A stretch of DNA of 64,000 nucleotides. It comes from Ectothiorhodospira sp. BSL-9. GTDB taxonomy: Bacteria > Pseudomonadota > Gammaproteobacteria > Ectothiorhodospirales > Ectothiorhodospiraceae. Numbering within the stretch: the stretch's first letter is position 1; the number at the start of each line of letters is the position of its first letter. Shown piece by piece: positions 42,937 to 52,185 of the stretch. Made by a program: the position numbers and the translations under genes. Location of the stretch: positions 1,302,001-1,366,000 of the forward strand of contig NZ_CP011994.1 in assembly GCF_001632845.1 (NCBI RefSeq), in the 5' to 3' direction. Under the pieces are notes generated by a model. It was not told the origin of the DNA and searched no databases. It saw only the letters and a list, made by a program, of their open reading frames with translations.

Positions 42937-44466
42937 ATGATGGGTCGGGGGCTCGGGCTCATTATGCTGACCCTGTGCCTGGCCTGGCCAGCCGCCCAGG
43001 CGGATCTGCTGGATACCCTCGGCGAACGGGCCCAGGAGTTGGCGCAAGCACCCTGGCAGGCGCCCGCCACCCTGGAGGCACCGGCCCTGGAGGCGCTGGA
43101 CTACGATGCCCATCGACAGATCCGCTTCAACCCCGAGCGCGCCCTGTGGCAGGGAGAGTCGGACTTCCAGGTGCAGTTCCTGCACGCCGGCTTCCTCTTT
43201 GGTCAGCCGGTGCAGGTCTTTGAATGGGTGGACGGGCAACGCGAGCCCATTGCCTTCGATCCGGGGCTGTTCCGTTATGATGACGACGCGGCACGACTCA
43301 CCCCCGAGCAGCGGGCAGCGGGCGGATTCTCCGGGCTGCGTGTGCACTATCCCCTGAACCGGGCAGATGTCCGGGACGAATTCCTGGTGTTCCAGGGCGC
43401 TTCCTACTTTCGCCTGGTGGGACGGGGCCAGCGTTACGGCCTGTCGGCCCGTGGACTGGCGGTGGACACCACCCGCCTGGGGTCGGAGGAGTTTCCGGCG
43501 TTCACGGAATTTCATCTGCAAAGGCCCGGGCCCGAAGACAGGCACGTGAACCTGTACGCCCTGTTGGAGGGGCCCTCGGTGACCGGTGCCTACGCCTTCC
43601 AGGTGCGGACCACCGAGCCGGTCACGGTGGACGTGGAGGCCCGCCTGTTTGCCCGCCGAGACCTGACGGGGCTGGGTATCGCCCCGCTCACCAGCATGTA
43701 CACCCACGGGGATCTGACTGGCCCCATCGAGACGGACTTCCGGCCCCGGGTGCATGACTCGGAGGGCCTGCTGGTGCGCACCCGGGCCGGGGAATGGATC
43801 TGGCGCCCCTTGACCCGCCCCGAGGCACCCCGGGTGTCCGCCTTTCTGGATGCCGCTCCGTCCGCATTCGGCCTGATGCAGCGCACCCGGGGCTTCGCCG
43901 CCTACCTGGACCAGGAGGCCCGCTACGAACTTCGGCCCAGCCTCTGGGTGGAACCCGGGGCAGGCGATTGGGACGCCGGCCGGGTGGTGCTGCTGGAGCT
44001 GCCCACCCCCGACGAGACCCACGACAACATCGTTGCCTTCTGGGCGCCGGACTCACCCATGGCGGCCGGTGAATCCCGTCGCTTCAGCTACCGTCTCACA
44101 CCGCGCTGGGAAAGACCGCCGGAGCACGCTCTGGCCCATGTGGTGCGCACCCGCACCGGCCCCGCCGGGGTGCCGGGCCAGGGCGACCCAGCCCCCCGGG
44201 ATCAGCGGCGTTTCGTGGTGGACTTCGCCGGTGGGCCCCTGGATCAACTGGATGGATCGCTACCGGTCAGCGCCCACCTGGAATTGCACCAGGGTGAATT
44301 GGCGGAACCACCCCAGGTCGGCGCATTGCCCCAAGGGGGCTGGCGGGCCACCTTCGTGGTGGCGGCCAGCGCCGCATCGCCCGCCGACATGCGCCTGCAA
44401 CTGCGCCTGTCTGATCAGGTGCTCACCGAGACCTGGCAGTACCTATGGAAAGGGCCGGATGCCTGA
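42937..44466 (+). CDS. opgG: periplasmic glucan biosynthesis protein OpgG (MdoG)
   Basis: 509 residues. The signal peptide LGLIMLTLCLAWPAAQA is followed by the MdoG domain: YDAHRQIRFNPERALWQGES, FQVQFLHAGFLFGQPVQVFE, the ASYFRLVGRGQRYGLSARGL block, and LTSMYTHGDLTG. The protein is periplasmic and shapes the beta-glucan backbone made by OpgH. The GGGGG before the ATG serves as ribosome-binding site. Its stop overlaps the opgH start by 8 bases, so the pair is co-translated. Confidence 0.94.
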   Translation: MMGRGLGLIMLTLCLAWPAAQADLLDTLGERAQELAQAPWQAPATLEAPALEALDYDAHRQIRFNPERALWQGESDFQVQFLHAGFLFGQPVQVFEWVDGQREPIAFDPGLFRYDDDAARLTPEQRAAGGFSGLRVHYPLNRADVRDEFLVFQGASYFRLVGRGQRYGLSARGLAVDTTRLGSEEFPAFTEFHLQRPGPEDRHVNLYALLEGPSVTGAYAFQVRTTEPVTVDVEARLFARRDLTGLGIAPLTSMYTHGDLTGPIETDFRPRVHDSEGLLVRTRAGEWIWRPLTRPEAPRVSAFLDAAPSAFGLMQRTRGFAAYLDQEARYELRPSLWVEPGAGDWDAGRVVLLELPTPDETHDNIVAFWAPDSPMAAGESRRFSYRLTPRWERPPEHALAHVVRTRTGPAGVPGQGDPAPRDQRRFVVDFAGGPLDQLDGSLPVSAHLELHQGELAEPPQVGALPQGGWRATFVVAASAASPADMRLQLRLSDQVLTETWQYLWKGPDA

Positions 44467-46306
44467 TTCGCTCGCCCTGCGCCGTCGCCTGTTTGGCCTG
44501 CTGGTGCTGGGGACCGGAGCGCTGGGCACCCTGGCGATGCACGACGTGCTCACGACCACCGGAGCGGGGCTGCTGCATGTGCCGCTGCTGGTGCTGTTCG
44601 CCATCCTGTTCACCTGGATTGCCCTGGCCTTCTGGAATGCGTTCGTCGGGGCCGTGCTGCTCAGGCTTGGCCGCGATCCCTTCACCCTTGCGCCGCTGGC
44701 GCCCCCGCCCGCTGTGAGCGTTCCGCACCATACCGCGCTGGTCATGCCTATCCGTCACGAGGATGCCGGGTTCGTGGGGGCCGGGCTGGCCGCCACGCTG
44801 GAGGATCTTGTGCGCAGTGGCGACACCGAGGGCTTCGAGGCCTTCGTCCTGAGTGACTCCACCGACCCCCGCGTGCTGCGCCAGGAGGCAGACATGGTGG
44901 CGGGTCTGCAGCATTGTTTTGAAGGCAGAATACCCGTGCATTACCGTTGCGGCCGGGAGCCGGGGGGGCGCAAGGCGGGCAATATCGCGGAGTTTTGTCG
45001 CCGCTGGGGTGGTCGCTACGAGGCCCTGGTGGTGCTGGATGCGGACAGCCGCATGAGTGGCCGCACCCTGCGGCGTCTGGTGGCGAGCCTGCAGGCCAAT
45101 CCTGACACGGGGCTGATCCAGACCGTGCCCCGGCCCATGGGAGCCCAGACCCTGCTGGCCCGGCTACAGGCCTTCGCGGCGGTGGTGCATGGGCCGCTGC
45201 TGGCCACCGGTCAGGCCTTCTGGCAGGGGGATGCTGCCAACTACTGGGGCCATAATGCCATCCTGCGCACCCGGGCCTTCATGGACTGCTGTGGTCTGCC
45301 CCGTCTGCCCGGTGCTGCGCCCTGGGGTGGCGATATCCTCAGTCATGATTTCGTCGAGGCGGCCTTGCTGCGCCGAGGGGGCTGGCAGGTGCGTCTGGAT
45401 ACGACTGCCCAGGGCAGTTTTGAACACGTGCCCGCCCACCTGTCGGACTACCTGCGCCGGGAACGGCGCTGGGCCCAGGGTAATCTGCAGCACCTGCGCC
45501 TGCTCGCCGCGCCCGGGCTGCATCCCCTCAGCCGGCTGCATTTCCTGCTGGGTGCCCTGGGCTTTGCCTATGCGCCCCTGTGGGCGGCCATGCTGATCCT
45601 GGGGTTTTTCAGCCTGGCCGGCGACACGCCGCCGTTGGCCAGTGGCCACCCGCCCGGGGCGATGCCGGAGACGGCCCTGTGGCTGCTGGGGGCCACGCTG
45701 TTCCTGTTGTTCGGGCCCAAACTGATGGGCATGGTGTTGACCCGTGCTCAGCGTCGGGCCTTCGGTGGCACCTGGCGTTGGCTGGGGAACGGTATCCTGG
45801 AGATCGTTTCGGCCGTGTTGCTGGCGCCGGTGCTGATGGTGTTTCATACCCTGTTCATCCTGCAGATCCTCGCCGGCAAGCCCGTCTCCTGGGAGGCGCC
45901 CTGCCGCGCCGACCGGCCCCTGGGCTGGCGTCGTTGCCTGCGCCTGGGCCTGCCCCCGGCGTTGCTGGGCCTTGTCTGGCTCGGGCTGTGCCTGCTCATC
46001 CTGCCGGGCCTGGTCTTGTGGACCGGGCCGGTGTGGCTGGGGCTGATGCTGGCCCCGGTGCTGTTCCGGCTCAGCGGCCGACGCGTGGCGCCCGGGCTGT
46101 TGCTCACGCCCCTGACAGAAACGGTGAGCCGAGCCAGCACCGGCGCGGCAGAGCACGGCCTGCTGGTATCGGGTCGCCCGTGGTCGCCGCCGCCCGAGTC
46201 GCCGGGACCCATGCCTGAACAATTCCTGATCGGTCCACCGGGGCGCCTGCGCCGATGGGCGATCGCGTGCGTGCCCGGAATGCGACACCATGACGACGCG
46301 GGTTAG
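44459..46306 (+). CDS. opgH: glucan biosynthesis glucosyltransferase OpgH (MdoH)
   Basis: 615 residues. Two N-terminal membrane helices precede a family 2 glycosyltransferase domain (VLSDSTDPRVLRQEADMV, LVVLDADSRMSG with the DxD, HDFVEAALLRRGGW, and RRERRWAQGN as the Q/RxxRW motif). Several C-terminal helices follow. OpgH polymerises UDP-glucose into osmoregulated periplasmic glucans at the inner membrane. It is shorter than E. coli OpgH (847), lacking the long cytoplasmic N-terminus that contacts FtsZ, so the cell-size role is unlikely to be conserved. Confidence 0.93.
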   Translation: MPDSLALRRRLFGLLVLGTGALGTLAMHDVLTTTGAGLLHVPLLVLFAILFTWIALAFWNAFVGAVLLRLGRDPFTLAPLAPPPAVSVPHHTALVMPIRHEDAGFVGAGLAATLEDLVRSGDTEGFEAFVLSDSTDPRVLRQEADMVAGLQHCFEGRIPVHYRCGREPGGRKAGNIAEFCRRWGGRYEALVVLDADSRMSGRTLRRLVASLQANPDTGLIQTVPRPMGAQTLLARLQAFAAVVHGPLLATGQAFWQGDAANYWGHNAILRTRAFMDCCGLPRLPGAAPWGGDILSHDFVEAALLRRGGWQVRLDTTAQGSFEHVPAHLSDYLRRERRWAQGNLQHLRLLAAPGLHPLSRLHFLLGALGFAYAPLWAAMLILGFFSLAGDTPPLASGHPPGAMPETALWLLGATLFLLFGPKLMGMVLTRAQRRAFGGTWRWLGNGILEIVSAVLLAPVLMVFHTLFILQILAGKPVSWEAPCRADRPLGWRRCLRLGLPPALLGLVWLGLCLLILPGLVLWTGPVWLGLMLAPVLFRLSGRRVAPGLLLTPLTETVSRASTGAAEHGLLVSGRPWSPPPESPGPMPEQFLIGPPGRLRRWAIACVPGMRHHDDAG

Positions 46307-47117
46307 GCGATGGCTGGGTCAGGGCGCCGCGGGTCTGGGGCTGTCCCGGTCCCTGGTGATCTACTGGCGCCCCGGTCGGCAGCGGGGTCTGCGTCGGATG
46401 TATGAGCCGTTCGTCCAGCCCGGGGATCTGGTCTTTGATGTGGGGGCCCATGTGGGCGACCGCACCCTGGCCTTCGCCGCCCTGGGGGCCCGGGTGGTGG
46501 CGGTGGAGCCCCAGCCCCTGCCGCTGGCCTGGCTGAAGCGACTCACCCGACACCGGCCGGCCATCCAGCTGGAAGCGGTGGCCCTGGATGCCCGCCCCGG
46601 ATCGGCCTGGCTGGCCATCAGCCGGCTGCATCCCACGGTGTCCACCCTGGCGGAGGCATGGCGTCAGGCGCTGCCTGAGCGACATCCGGGTTTTCAACGG
46701 GTACGCTGGGAGGATGGCATCATGGTGCCGGTCACCACGCTGGATGAACTGATTGCCCGCCACGGCGTACCGGCCTTCTGCAAGATCGATGTGGAGGGTC
46801 ACGAGGCACAGGTCCTGGCCGGTTTGTCACAACCGCTGCCCGCCCTGTCCGTGGAGTTCATCCAGGGGGCGCTGGCGCAGGCGGTGGAGTGCATCGATCG
46901 TCTGGAAGGCCTGGCCACCTATGAATACAACGTGGTGACCGGTGAGCAACGGCGCTTTCTCTGGCCCCAGTGGCGGTCGGCGACGGCACTGCATCAATGG
47001 CTGCACGCTGGCGCTGCCGGCATCGCCTCAGGAGACCTTTATGCACGCAGGACACATCCACCAGCAGGACCTGAAGCAGGCATCGCCTGTGCCTCCGGAG
47101 GTCTGAACCATGGGTGA
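46290..47117 (+). CDS. FkbM family AdoMet methyltransferase
   Basis: 275 residues. Motif I is LVFDVGAHVGDRTLAFAALG, the next strand VVAVEPQPLPLAWL, and a post-motif region VTTLDELIARHGVPAFCKIDVEGHEAQVLAG is the hallmark of FkbM enzymes (O-methyltransfer, often to sugars). It overlaps the end of opgH by 17 bases and the next gene by 8, so it is translationally coupled to both. It may modify periplasmic glucans or belong to the following cluster. Substrate unknown. Confidence 0.87.
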   Translation: MTTRVRRWLGQGAAGLGLSRSLVIYWRPGRQRGLRRMYEPFVQPGDLVFDVGAHVGDRTLAFAALGARVVAVEPQPLPLAWLKRLTRHRPAIQLEAVALDARPGSAWLAISRLHPTVSTLAEAWRQALPERHPGFQRVRWEDGIMVPVTTLDELIARHGVPAFCKIDVEGHEAQVLAGLSQPLPALSVEFIQGALAQAVECIDRLEGLATYEYNVVTGEQRRFLWPQWRSATALHQWLHAGAAGIASGDLYARRTHPPAGPEAGIACASGGLNHG

Positions 47118-47985
47118 GCATGCAGAGGGTCTGAACAATCCTGAAGCGGCCTGGTCCCTGATCCTGCGGGTGCGTGATCACGATTGGGTCCGCGAATCCC
47201 GGGGCTGCTGGGCCTATCCGGGGGGCGAGCTGGAGGTGATGCGGGGGGGTGCCTGGCATGCCCACGGCCCCATGGAGCGGGACGCGGGGCGGTTGCTGGA
47301 CTGCCTGCTCCCCCTGGTGGCCGATGACCGGCCATGGGTCGTCGGGCAGTTGGGTCAGAGTCTGGATGGTCGCATCGCCACCCACACCGGGGCCTCCTAC
47401 TACATCAGCGGCTGGGAGGCGCGGGTGCATCTGCACCGCCTGCGGGCCCTGGCCGACGCCGTGCTCGTGGGCGCCGGCACGGCCGCCACCGATCGACCGC
47501 AACTGACGGTACGCCATGCGTCCGGGCCCAGCCCGGCCCGGGTGGTACTTGACCCCCGGGGACGCGTGCCCCACGAGGGCCCCCTGTTCGAGGCCGCCCC
47601 GGCAGGCTCGGTCACGCCCCCCACCCTGTTACTGGTGGGCTGGGATGTGGGTCCCGTTGGCGGGCTGCCCGAGCATGTGAGCGCCCTGCCCGTGGATACC
47701 GACCAGGACAGTGGCCGGATCCGTCCCCAGCAGGTGGTTACACAGCTGGCCGAGGTGGGATACCGCCGGGTACTGGTGGAAGGCGGGGGGGTGACCGTGT
47801 CGCGGTTTCTGGAGGCGGGCCTGCTGGATCGGCTGCACCTGCTGGTGGCGCCCATGGTGATCGGTTCCGGACGCCCGGGGTTGTCCCTGCCCCCCATCGA
47901 CACCCTGGATCAGGCCCTGCGGCCCCGGGTACGCCGCTTTGCCTGCGGCGAGGATACCCTGTTCGATGTGGATCTCAGGGCCTGA
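47110..47985 (+). CDS. RibD C-terminal domain (DHFR-like) reductase
   Basis: 291 residues. A 75-residue N-terminus of unknown nature precedes a RibD_C/DHFR-like domain: VVGQLGQSLDGRIATHTG, ADAVLVGAGTAATDRPQLTV, ARVVLDPRGRVP, RVLVEGGGVTVSRFLEAGLLD and LLVAPMVIGSG. Known members reduce pyrimidine or pterin-like carbonyls with NADPH. The deaminase half of RibD is absent, so it is not a complete riboflavin enzyme. It is convergent with the GT4-methyltransferase gene, sharing 11 bases at the stops, and lies in a cluster with a pterin-synthase homologue, suggesting pterin or flavin-like chemistry. Confidence 0.83.
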   Translation: MGEHAEGLNNPEAAWSLILRVRDHDWVRESRGCWAYPGGELEVMRGGAWHAHGPMERDAGRLLDCLLPLVADDRPWVVGQLGQSLDGRIATHTGASYYISGWEARVHLHRLRALADAVLVGAGTAATDRPQLTVRHASGPSPARVVLDPRGRVPHEGPLFEAAPAGSVTPPTLLLVGWDVGPVGGLPEHVSALPVDTDQDSGRIRPQQVVTQLAEVGYRRVLVEGGGVTVSRFLEAGLLDRLHLLVAPMVIGSGRPGLSLPPIDTLDQALRPRVRRFACGEDTLFDVDLRA

Positions 47986-49909
47986 GCAGGGGCCGGGCGA
48001 AGACATCCCGATGCCCCACCCACAGTCCCAGGTGCCCATCCCGCAGGGCGGTGCTTCGGGATGCATGCCAGGCAAGGATGCGGTCGGTCTCCCCGGGCGC
48101 CTGTTCCAGCAGGGCCTGCTTCCATCCGTGCAGGGTTTCCAGCCCCAGGGTGCGGGCCTCCTCGCTCCCCGCCCGCAGACACCAGGGGCTGGGACGCTGG
48201 AACACCCGGTAGCCGTGGGAACGCAGGATCCGAAGCAGGCAGGCCGGGGCCTCGGGTCCCAGGGCCGACCCCAGGCCCTTGTCCCGACGCTGATGGCTGT
48301 GAAACAGGGACGCCGCCCACGCATCTTCGGGATCGGACCGGCGCCGGCCCTCGGCATCCAGACAGCCGCGCTGGCCGTCCACCGATAAGGTCAGCAGCAG
48401 CGCAGCGCCCGCGTGGGCACAGGCATCCACAAGGCCTTCGAGCCAATCCGCCGACACCAGGTCCAGCAGGGCGGAGGCGGTGACCAGGTGCGTGTTCCCC
48501 ATATCCGCCGTGGACAAGTGGGCCAGGTCCGCTGTATGTACCTGCCGTGCCACCGGGTCACCGTGGGCATCCCGGGGTGTGGGGGGCGCCATGGCGGCGT
48601 CCAGCAGGACGGGATCCCGATCCCGGAGCATCCAGTGCTGCGGACCGGGCAGCAAGGGTGCCAGATGGCGCAGGTTGTTGCCGGAGCCGGCCCCCAGATC
48701 CAGGATGCGGTGGGGGCCAGGGCCGCGGCGCCGCAACCAGGCTCCGGCGGCCTGGGGCAGGCGCCTGTCTCGGGCCTGGGCATCGGCACCCGCGCGCAGG
48801 GTCAGCCAGTCGTGGGCAAACCATCCCTCATCCCGGCTTTTGGGCGGGGTGTCCAGTGCCTTGGCAACCTGCCGTGCCGTCTCCGCCCAGTCTGTCAGGT
48901 GGTCCCGGGCTGCCCGCGCCCCTGCGATCAGTGTGGCGCGCAGCGGGGCGTCGGTGAGCCAGCGCCGCAGGGCGTCGGTCAGGGCCTGGGGATCCTCGGG
49001 CGGCACCGAAAGGCCGGCCCCGGCGGGCAGGGTGTCGCACAGGGCCCCGCCGGTGGTGGTGATCACCGGCAGTCCCCGGGCCAGGGCCTCGGTCACCACC
49101 ATGCCAAAGCCCTCATACCGGGAGGGCAGCACGAATACCGAGGCCGCATCAAAGGCAGCCGCCACCCGGTCTGCGGGGAGTTCCCCCTGCAGGGTGACCC
49201 GTTCGGTCAGGCCCAGGGCCTGGCACTGCCCGCGCAGCCCGGCGACCCATTCGGGTTCCCGGTCGGTTGACCCCACCCAGTGGCAGTGCCAGGACAGATC
49301 CAGCAGGCGGGCCAGGGCTTCCAGCAGTACATCATGCCCCTTGCGGGGCGCCAGGTGGGCCACGCAGAGCAGATGCGGGATGGCCTTGTCCCCGTGAACC
49401 GGTTCGCCCCGGGCGATGGCGCACAACGGCGCCGGCGTCACCCCCGGCGAGGCCACATGGATCGATGCCGGCGGCAGGCCCAGGGCCCCCAATCGCCGGG
49501 CCGTGAAGTGGCTGGTGACAACGATCCGGGCCACCCGGCGCAGCGCCCGGATCTCCAGATCCAGCAGTCGATCCCGCTGTTGGGGGGTGAGACCGCTTTC
49601 ATCCCCCAGTGGATGATGCACCAGGGCGGTCAGGTCCAGGCGATCCGCATGGGTGTCGATCACCTCGGGCAGGCACCCCATGGCCAGACCGTCCAGCAGA
49701 ACCCGGGATCCCGCCGGCAAGCCGGACAGGGCAGCGTCCAGGGCCTGGCGGGCCGTTTCATCCGGACCAGGGAAGGCCCCGTCGAGACCTAACAGCGTGA
49801 CGGCCCAGCCTGCCGCTTCCAGTTCCCGGGCCAGGTGCCGGTCGTACAGGTAGCCGCCGGTGGTCTGTCCCGGATCGCCCGGCACCAGCAGGGTGAGCCG
49901 ATGATTCAA
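47975..49909 (-). CDS. fusion of family 4 glycosyltransferase and AdoMet methyltransferase
   Basis: 644 residues. Residues 1-350 form a GT4 enzyme: an N-terminal domain with [20 protein letters not shown], the linker [20 protein letters not shown], then [20 protein letters not shown] and the donor-binding [21 protein letters not shown] with the E(x7)E pair. Residues about 395-600 form a class I methyltransferase: [20 protein letters not shown] (motif I), [18 protein letters not shown]. The two activities joined on one chain suggest glycosylation and methylation of one product. The start (ATG 49909) overlaps the stop of the pterin-synthase homologue by 4 bases. Confidence 0.85.
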   Translation of the reverse strand: MNHRLTLLVPGDPGQTTGGYLYDRHLARELEAAGWAVTLLGLDGAFPGPDETARQALDAALSGLPAGSRVLLDGLAMGCLPEVIDTHADRLDLTALVHHPLGDESGLTPQQRDRLLDLEIRALRRVARIVVTSHFTARRLGALGLPPASIHVASPGVTPAPLCAIARGEPVHGDKAIPHLLCVAHLAPRKGHDVLLEALARLLDLSWHCHWVGSTDREPEWVAGLRGQCQALGLTERVTLQGELPADRVAAAFDAASVFVLPSRYEGFGMVVTEALARGLPVITTTGGALCDTLPAGAGLSVPPEDPQALTDALRRWLTDAPLRATLIAGARAARDHLTDWAETARQVAKALDTPPKSRDEGWFAHDWLTLRAGADAQARDRRLPQAAGAWLRRRGPGPHRILDLGAGSGNNLRHLAPLLPGPQHWMLRDRDPVLLDAAMAPPTPRDAHGDPVARQVHTADLAHLSTADMGNTHLVTASALLDLVSADWLEGLVDACAHAGAALLLTLSVDGQRGCLDAEGRRRSDPEDAWAASLFHSHQRRDKGLGSALGPEAPACLLRILRSHGYRVFQRPSPWCLRAGSEEARTLGLETLHGWKQALLEQAPGETDRILAWHASRSTALRDGHLGLWVGHRDVFARPLLRP

Positions 49910-50304
49910 AGCGGGCCCTCAAAGCCGGCCTGAGCCACATGGGACTCATGCAGGGTCACGGCCAGGGCAGACAGGTTCCGGGCCGAGGCCCCCAGGCGCC
50001 CCTCGTGGATGGCCCCTGCGAGTCGGTCGAAGATCACCCGGGCCATGAACTCGGTGGTGGTGTTCTGCCCCTGGAAGGCTTCCATCTCGTCCAGGTTGCG
50101 ATAGTTGAACTCGCCCAGGATCTCATGGAGCACCTCGCTCGCCCGCCCGATGTCCACCACCAGGTTTTCCTCATCCAGCGCCTCGCGCTTGAAGCAGGCG
50201 TCCACCACATAGGTGGCGCCGTGCAGGCGCTGGGCCGGCCCGAAGGTTTCGCCGCTGAAGCTGTGGGCGATCATCATGTGGTCTCTTACGTTCACCGTGT
50301 ACAT
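49906..50304 (-). CDS. 6-pyruvoyl-tetrahydropterin synthase/QueD homologue with altered active site
   Basis: 132 residues, the length of QueD/PTPS. The fold pattern is clear: [49 protein letters not shown] and [11 protein letters not shown] (the substrate-anchoring Glu). Several catalytic positions differ: the HGH zinc pair reads HGA, the loop before it has no cysteine, and the Asp-His dyad region (usually LDHxxLND) reads FNYRNLDEM. So one zinc ligand and the usual catalytic residues appear missing. It may act on another pterin or bind one. It lies in a minus-strand operon between a dehydrogenase and a GT4-methyltransferase fusion. Confidence 0.82.
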   Translation of the reverse strand: MYTVNVRDHMMIAHSFSGETFGPAQRLHGATYVVDACFKREALDEENLVVDIGRASEVLHEILGEFNYRNLDEMEAFQGQNTTTEFMARVIFDRLAGAIHEGRLGASARNLSALAVTLHESHVAQAGFEGPL

Positions 50305-50325
50305 GGGGCTTCTCCTGGGAAGTCG

Positions 50326-51327
50326 TCAGGGGTTGGACATCGCGGCGGGATAACGAATCCGATGACAGAGCACCTGGCCGGCCCCCTCCGCCAGCGACGG
50401 CATCACCCGGGGCAGGGCAGTAAAATCCGATTCGCCGCTGATCAACTGCTCCAGCACCGGATCCTGCAGCAGTTCCAGGGCCAGCGCCAGGCGCCGACGG
50501 TGATCCCAGCGGGGGGCGTGAGAGGGTGGCAGGCGGCCCACCTGGCTGGAGCGCAGGGTCAGCCGCCGGGCATGGAAGGCCTCGCCCAGGGGCAGGGCGA
50601 CGGTGCGATCCCCGTACCAGCTCATCTCCAGCACCAGGCCTTCATCGCCGGCCAGTGCCAGGGCCCGCTCCAGGCCGGCCGGCTGGCCGCTGACGTGGAT
50701 CACCCGGTCCTGATCGCCGGGTGCCGCCTCCGCCCTGGCGAAGGCCGCGCCCAGGGCCTGCGCCAGGGCGGCACGATCCTGCTGGATGTCCGCCAGGGTG
50801 ACCCGTGTGCCCGGGATGCGTGCTGCCAGATAGGCCACCAGCGCACCCACCACCCCGGCGCCGATGACACACACCCGGTCACCGGGCCCAATGTGCGCAT
50901 CCCAGATCCCGTTGATGGCGGTCTCCATGTTGGCTGCCAGCACGGCCCGCCCCGGGGGCAGGTCCTCGGGCAGCGGGGTCACCGCCGTGGCAGGCACCTG
51001 GTAACGGTCTTGGTGGGGGTGCAGGCAGAACACCGGTCGGCCCACCAGTTCATCCGGGCCACTATCCACCCGGGCCACACTGGCGTAGCCATATTTCACC
51101 GGGCCGGGGAAGTCGCCCACCTGAAACGGCGCGCGCATGCGCTGATACTCTGTGGCAGGTACGTGCCCGTGAAACACCAGCGATTCGGTGCCCCGGCTGA
51201 CGCCGCTGTAGAGCGAGGTGACCTGCACATGGCCTTCAGGCAGCGGCGGCAGGGGCTCCTGGCGCAGTTCACCCCGGCCCGGGCGGGCGATCCAGAAGGC
51301 GGTGGCAGTCTCGCTTTCAGTGGACAT
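50326..51327 (-). CDS. zinc-type alcohol dehydrogenase-like oxidoreductase (MDR superfamily)
   Basis: 333 residues. An N-terminal GroES-like domain (LYSGVSRGTESLVFHGHV, FPGPVKYGYASVARVDSG) is followed by a Rossmann domain with VCVIGAGVVGALVAYLAAR. The usual structural-zinc cysteine cluster is absent, and the catalytic Cys/His set is incomplete (PVFCLHPHQ), so it may be zinc-independent. It opens the minus-strand operon: 21 bases to the pterin-synthase homologue, then the GT4-methyltransferase fusion. Substrate unknown, likely an alcohol/ketone intermediate of that cluster. Confidence 0.82.
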   Translation of the reverse strand: MSTESETATAFWIARPGRGELRQEPLPPLPEGHVQVTSLYSGVSRGTESLVFHGHVPATEYQRMRAPFQVGDFPGPVKYGYASVARVDSGPDELVGRPVFCLHPHQDRYQVPATAVTPLPEDLPPGRAVLAANMETAINGIWDAHIGPGDRVCVIGAGVVGALVAYLAARIPGTRVTLADIQQDRAALAQALGAAFARAEAAPGDQDRVIHVSGQPAGLERALALAGDEGLVLEMSWYGDRTVALPLGEAFHARRLTLRSSQVGRLPPSHAPRWDHRRRLALALELLQDPVLEQLISGESDFTALPRVMPSLAEGAGQVLCHRIRYPAAMSNP

Positions 51328-51432
51328 GGCGGAATCTTTCGGCGGTGAGGCCTGTCAGTGGGTTCAGGGGCAGCATAGGCCCGATCGGGGGGATGTGTCT
51401 TCCCGGCGACAGCATTCAGGAGAACGTGCAGC

Positions 51433-52179
51433 GTGGGCAAGGCGGCAGAGGCACTCAAGGGCAGGAGGGGGATCTCAAGGGCAGCGCCCCTGCGCCTGCT
51501 GCCGGATCTACTGGCGGGGTTGTGCCTGTTGCTGCTCGGTCTGGCATGGCTGCAGATCGCAGGCTTGATGAGCAGGGCTGTGGCGGTCGGATCGATGATG
51601 GCCTATGGCGCGCTGGCCCTGCTCTTGCTGATGCGCTGGTCGGCCCCGACGGGTGGTTTTGGCTGGCCCAATCGGGTGACCTTGCTGCGCGCCCTCCCGG
51701 TCTGCGTGCTGGGGGGGGGGCTGGCACAACCGGAGTTGTATCGTGAGCAAGGCACGCTGCTGGCGGCCCTGGCCGGGGCAGCCCTGCTGCTGGATGGCCT
51801 GGATGGCTGGCTGGCCCGACGGCTGGATGCCGCCACGGCCTTCGGGGCTCGCTTCGACATGGAACTGGACGCGGCCCTGATCCTGGTGCTTTGCCTGGGG
51901 CTGGCCCTGTCCGGCAAGGTGGGGGCATGGATCCTGGCCATCGGCCTGATGCGCTATGCCTTCGTGGCCGCCGGCTATTGGGCGCCCCGTCTGCGGCAGG
52001 CCCTGCCCGACAGCCAGCGGCGCAAGGCCGTGTGTGTCTGGCAGGTGCTGGCCCTGCTGGCCTGTCTGCCCGGCTTTGTCAGCGGGTCGTTGGCCACCGG
52101 GCTGGCGGCCTCGGCGCTGTTGGCATTGACGGTCTCGTTTGGTCTGGATGTGCGCTGGCTGCTGCGACGGGCGAGGTGA
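51433..52179 (+). CDS. CDP-alcohol phosphatidyltransferase family protein
   Basis: 248 residues starting at GTG 51433. Six or so membrane segments. The family motif DG(x2)AR(x8)G(x3)D(x3)D is fully present as DGLDGWLARRLDAATAFGAR followed by FDMELDA. Such enzymes attach a CDP-activated lipid or alcohol to an acceptor alcohol. It is divergent from the dehydrogenase operon (106 bases apart), so it is probably part of the same cluster and could make a lipid-linked product. Not an ordinary pgsA or pssA by neighbourhood. Confidence 0.85.
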   Translation: MGKAAEALKGRRGISRAAPLRLLPDLLAGLCLLLLGLAWLQIAGLMSRAVAVGSMMAYGALALLLLMRWSAPTGGFGWPNRVTLLRALPVCVLGGGLAQPELYREQGTLLAALAGAALLLDGLDGWLARRLDAATAFGARFDMELDAALILVLCLGLALSGKVGAWILAIGLMRYAFVAAGYWAPRLRQALPDSQRRKAVCVWQVLALLACLPGFVSGSLATGLAASALLALTVSFGLDVRWLLRRAR

Positions 52180-52185
52180 GGGCGA

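Noticed and set aside
41326-44022. An 898-residue minus-strand open frame
   Set aside because: The part above 42927 is antisense to opgG and lacks domain signatures. The sulfatase starts at its own Met before the first membrane helix.
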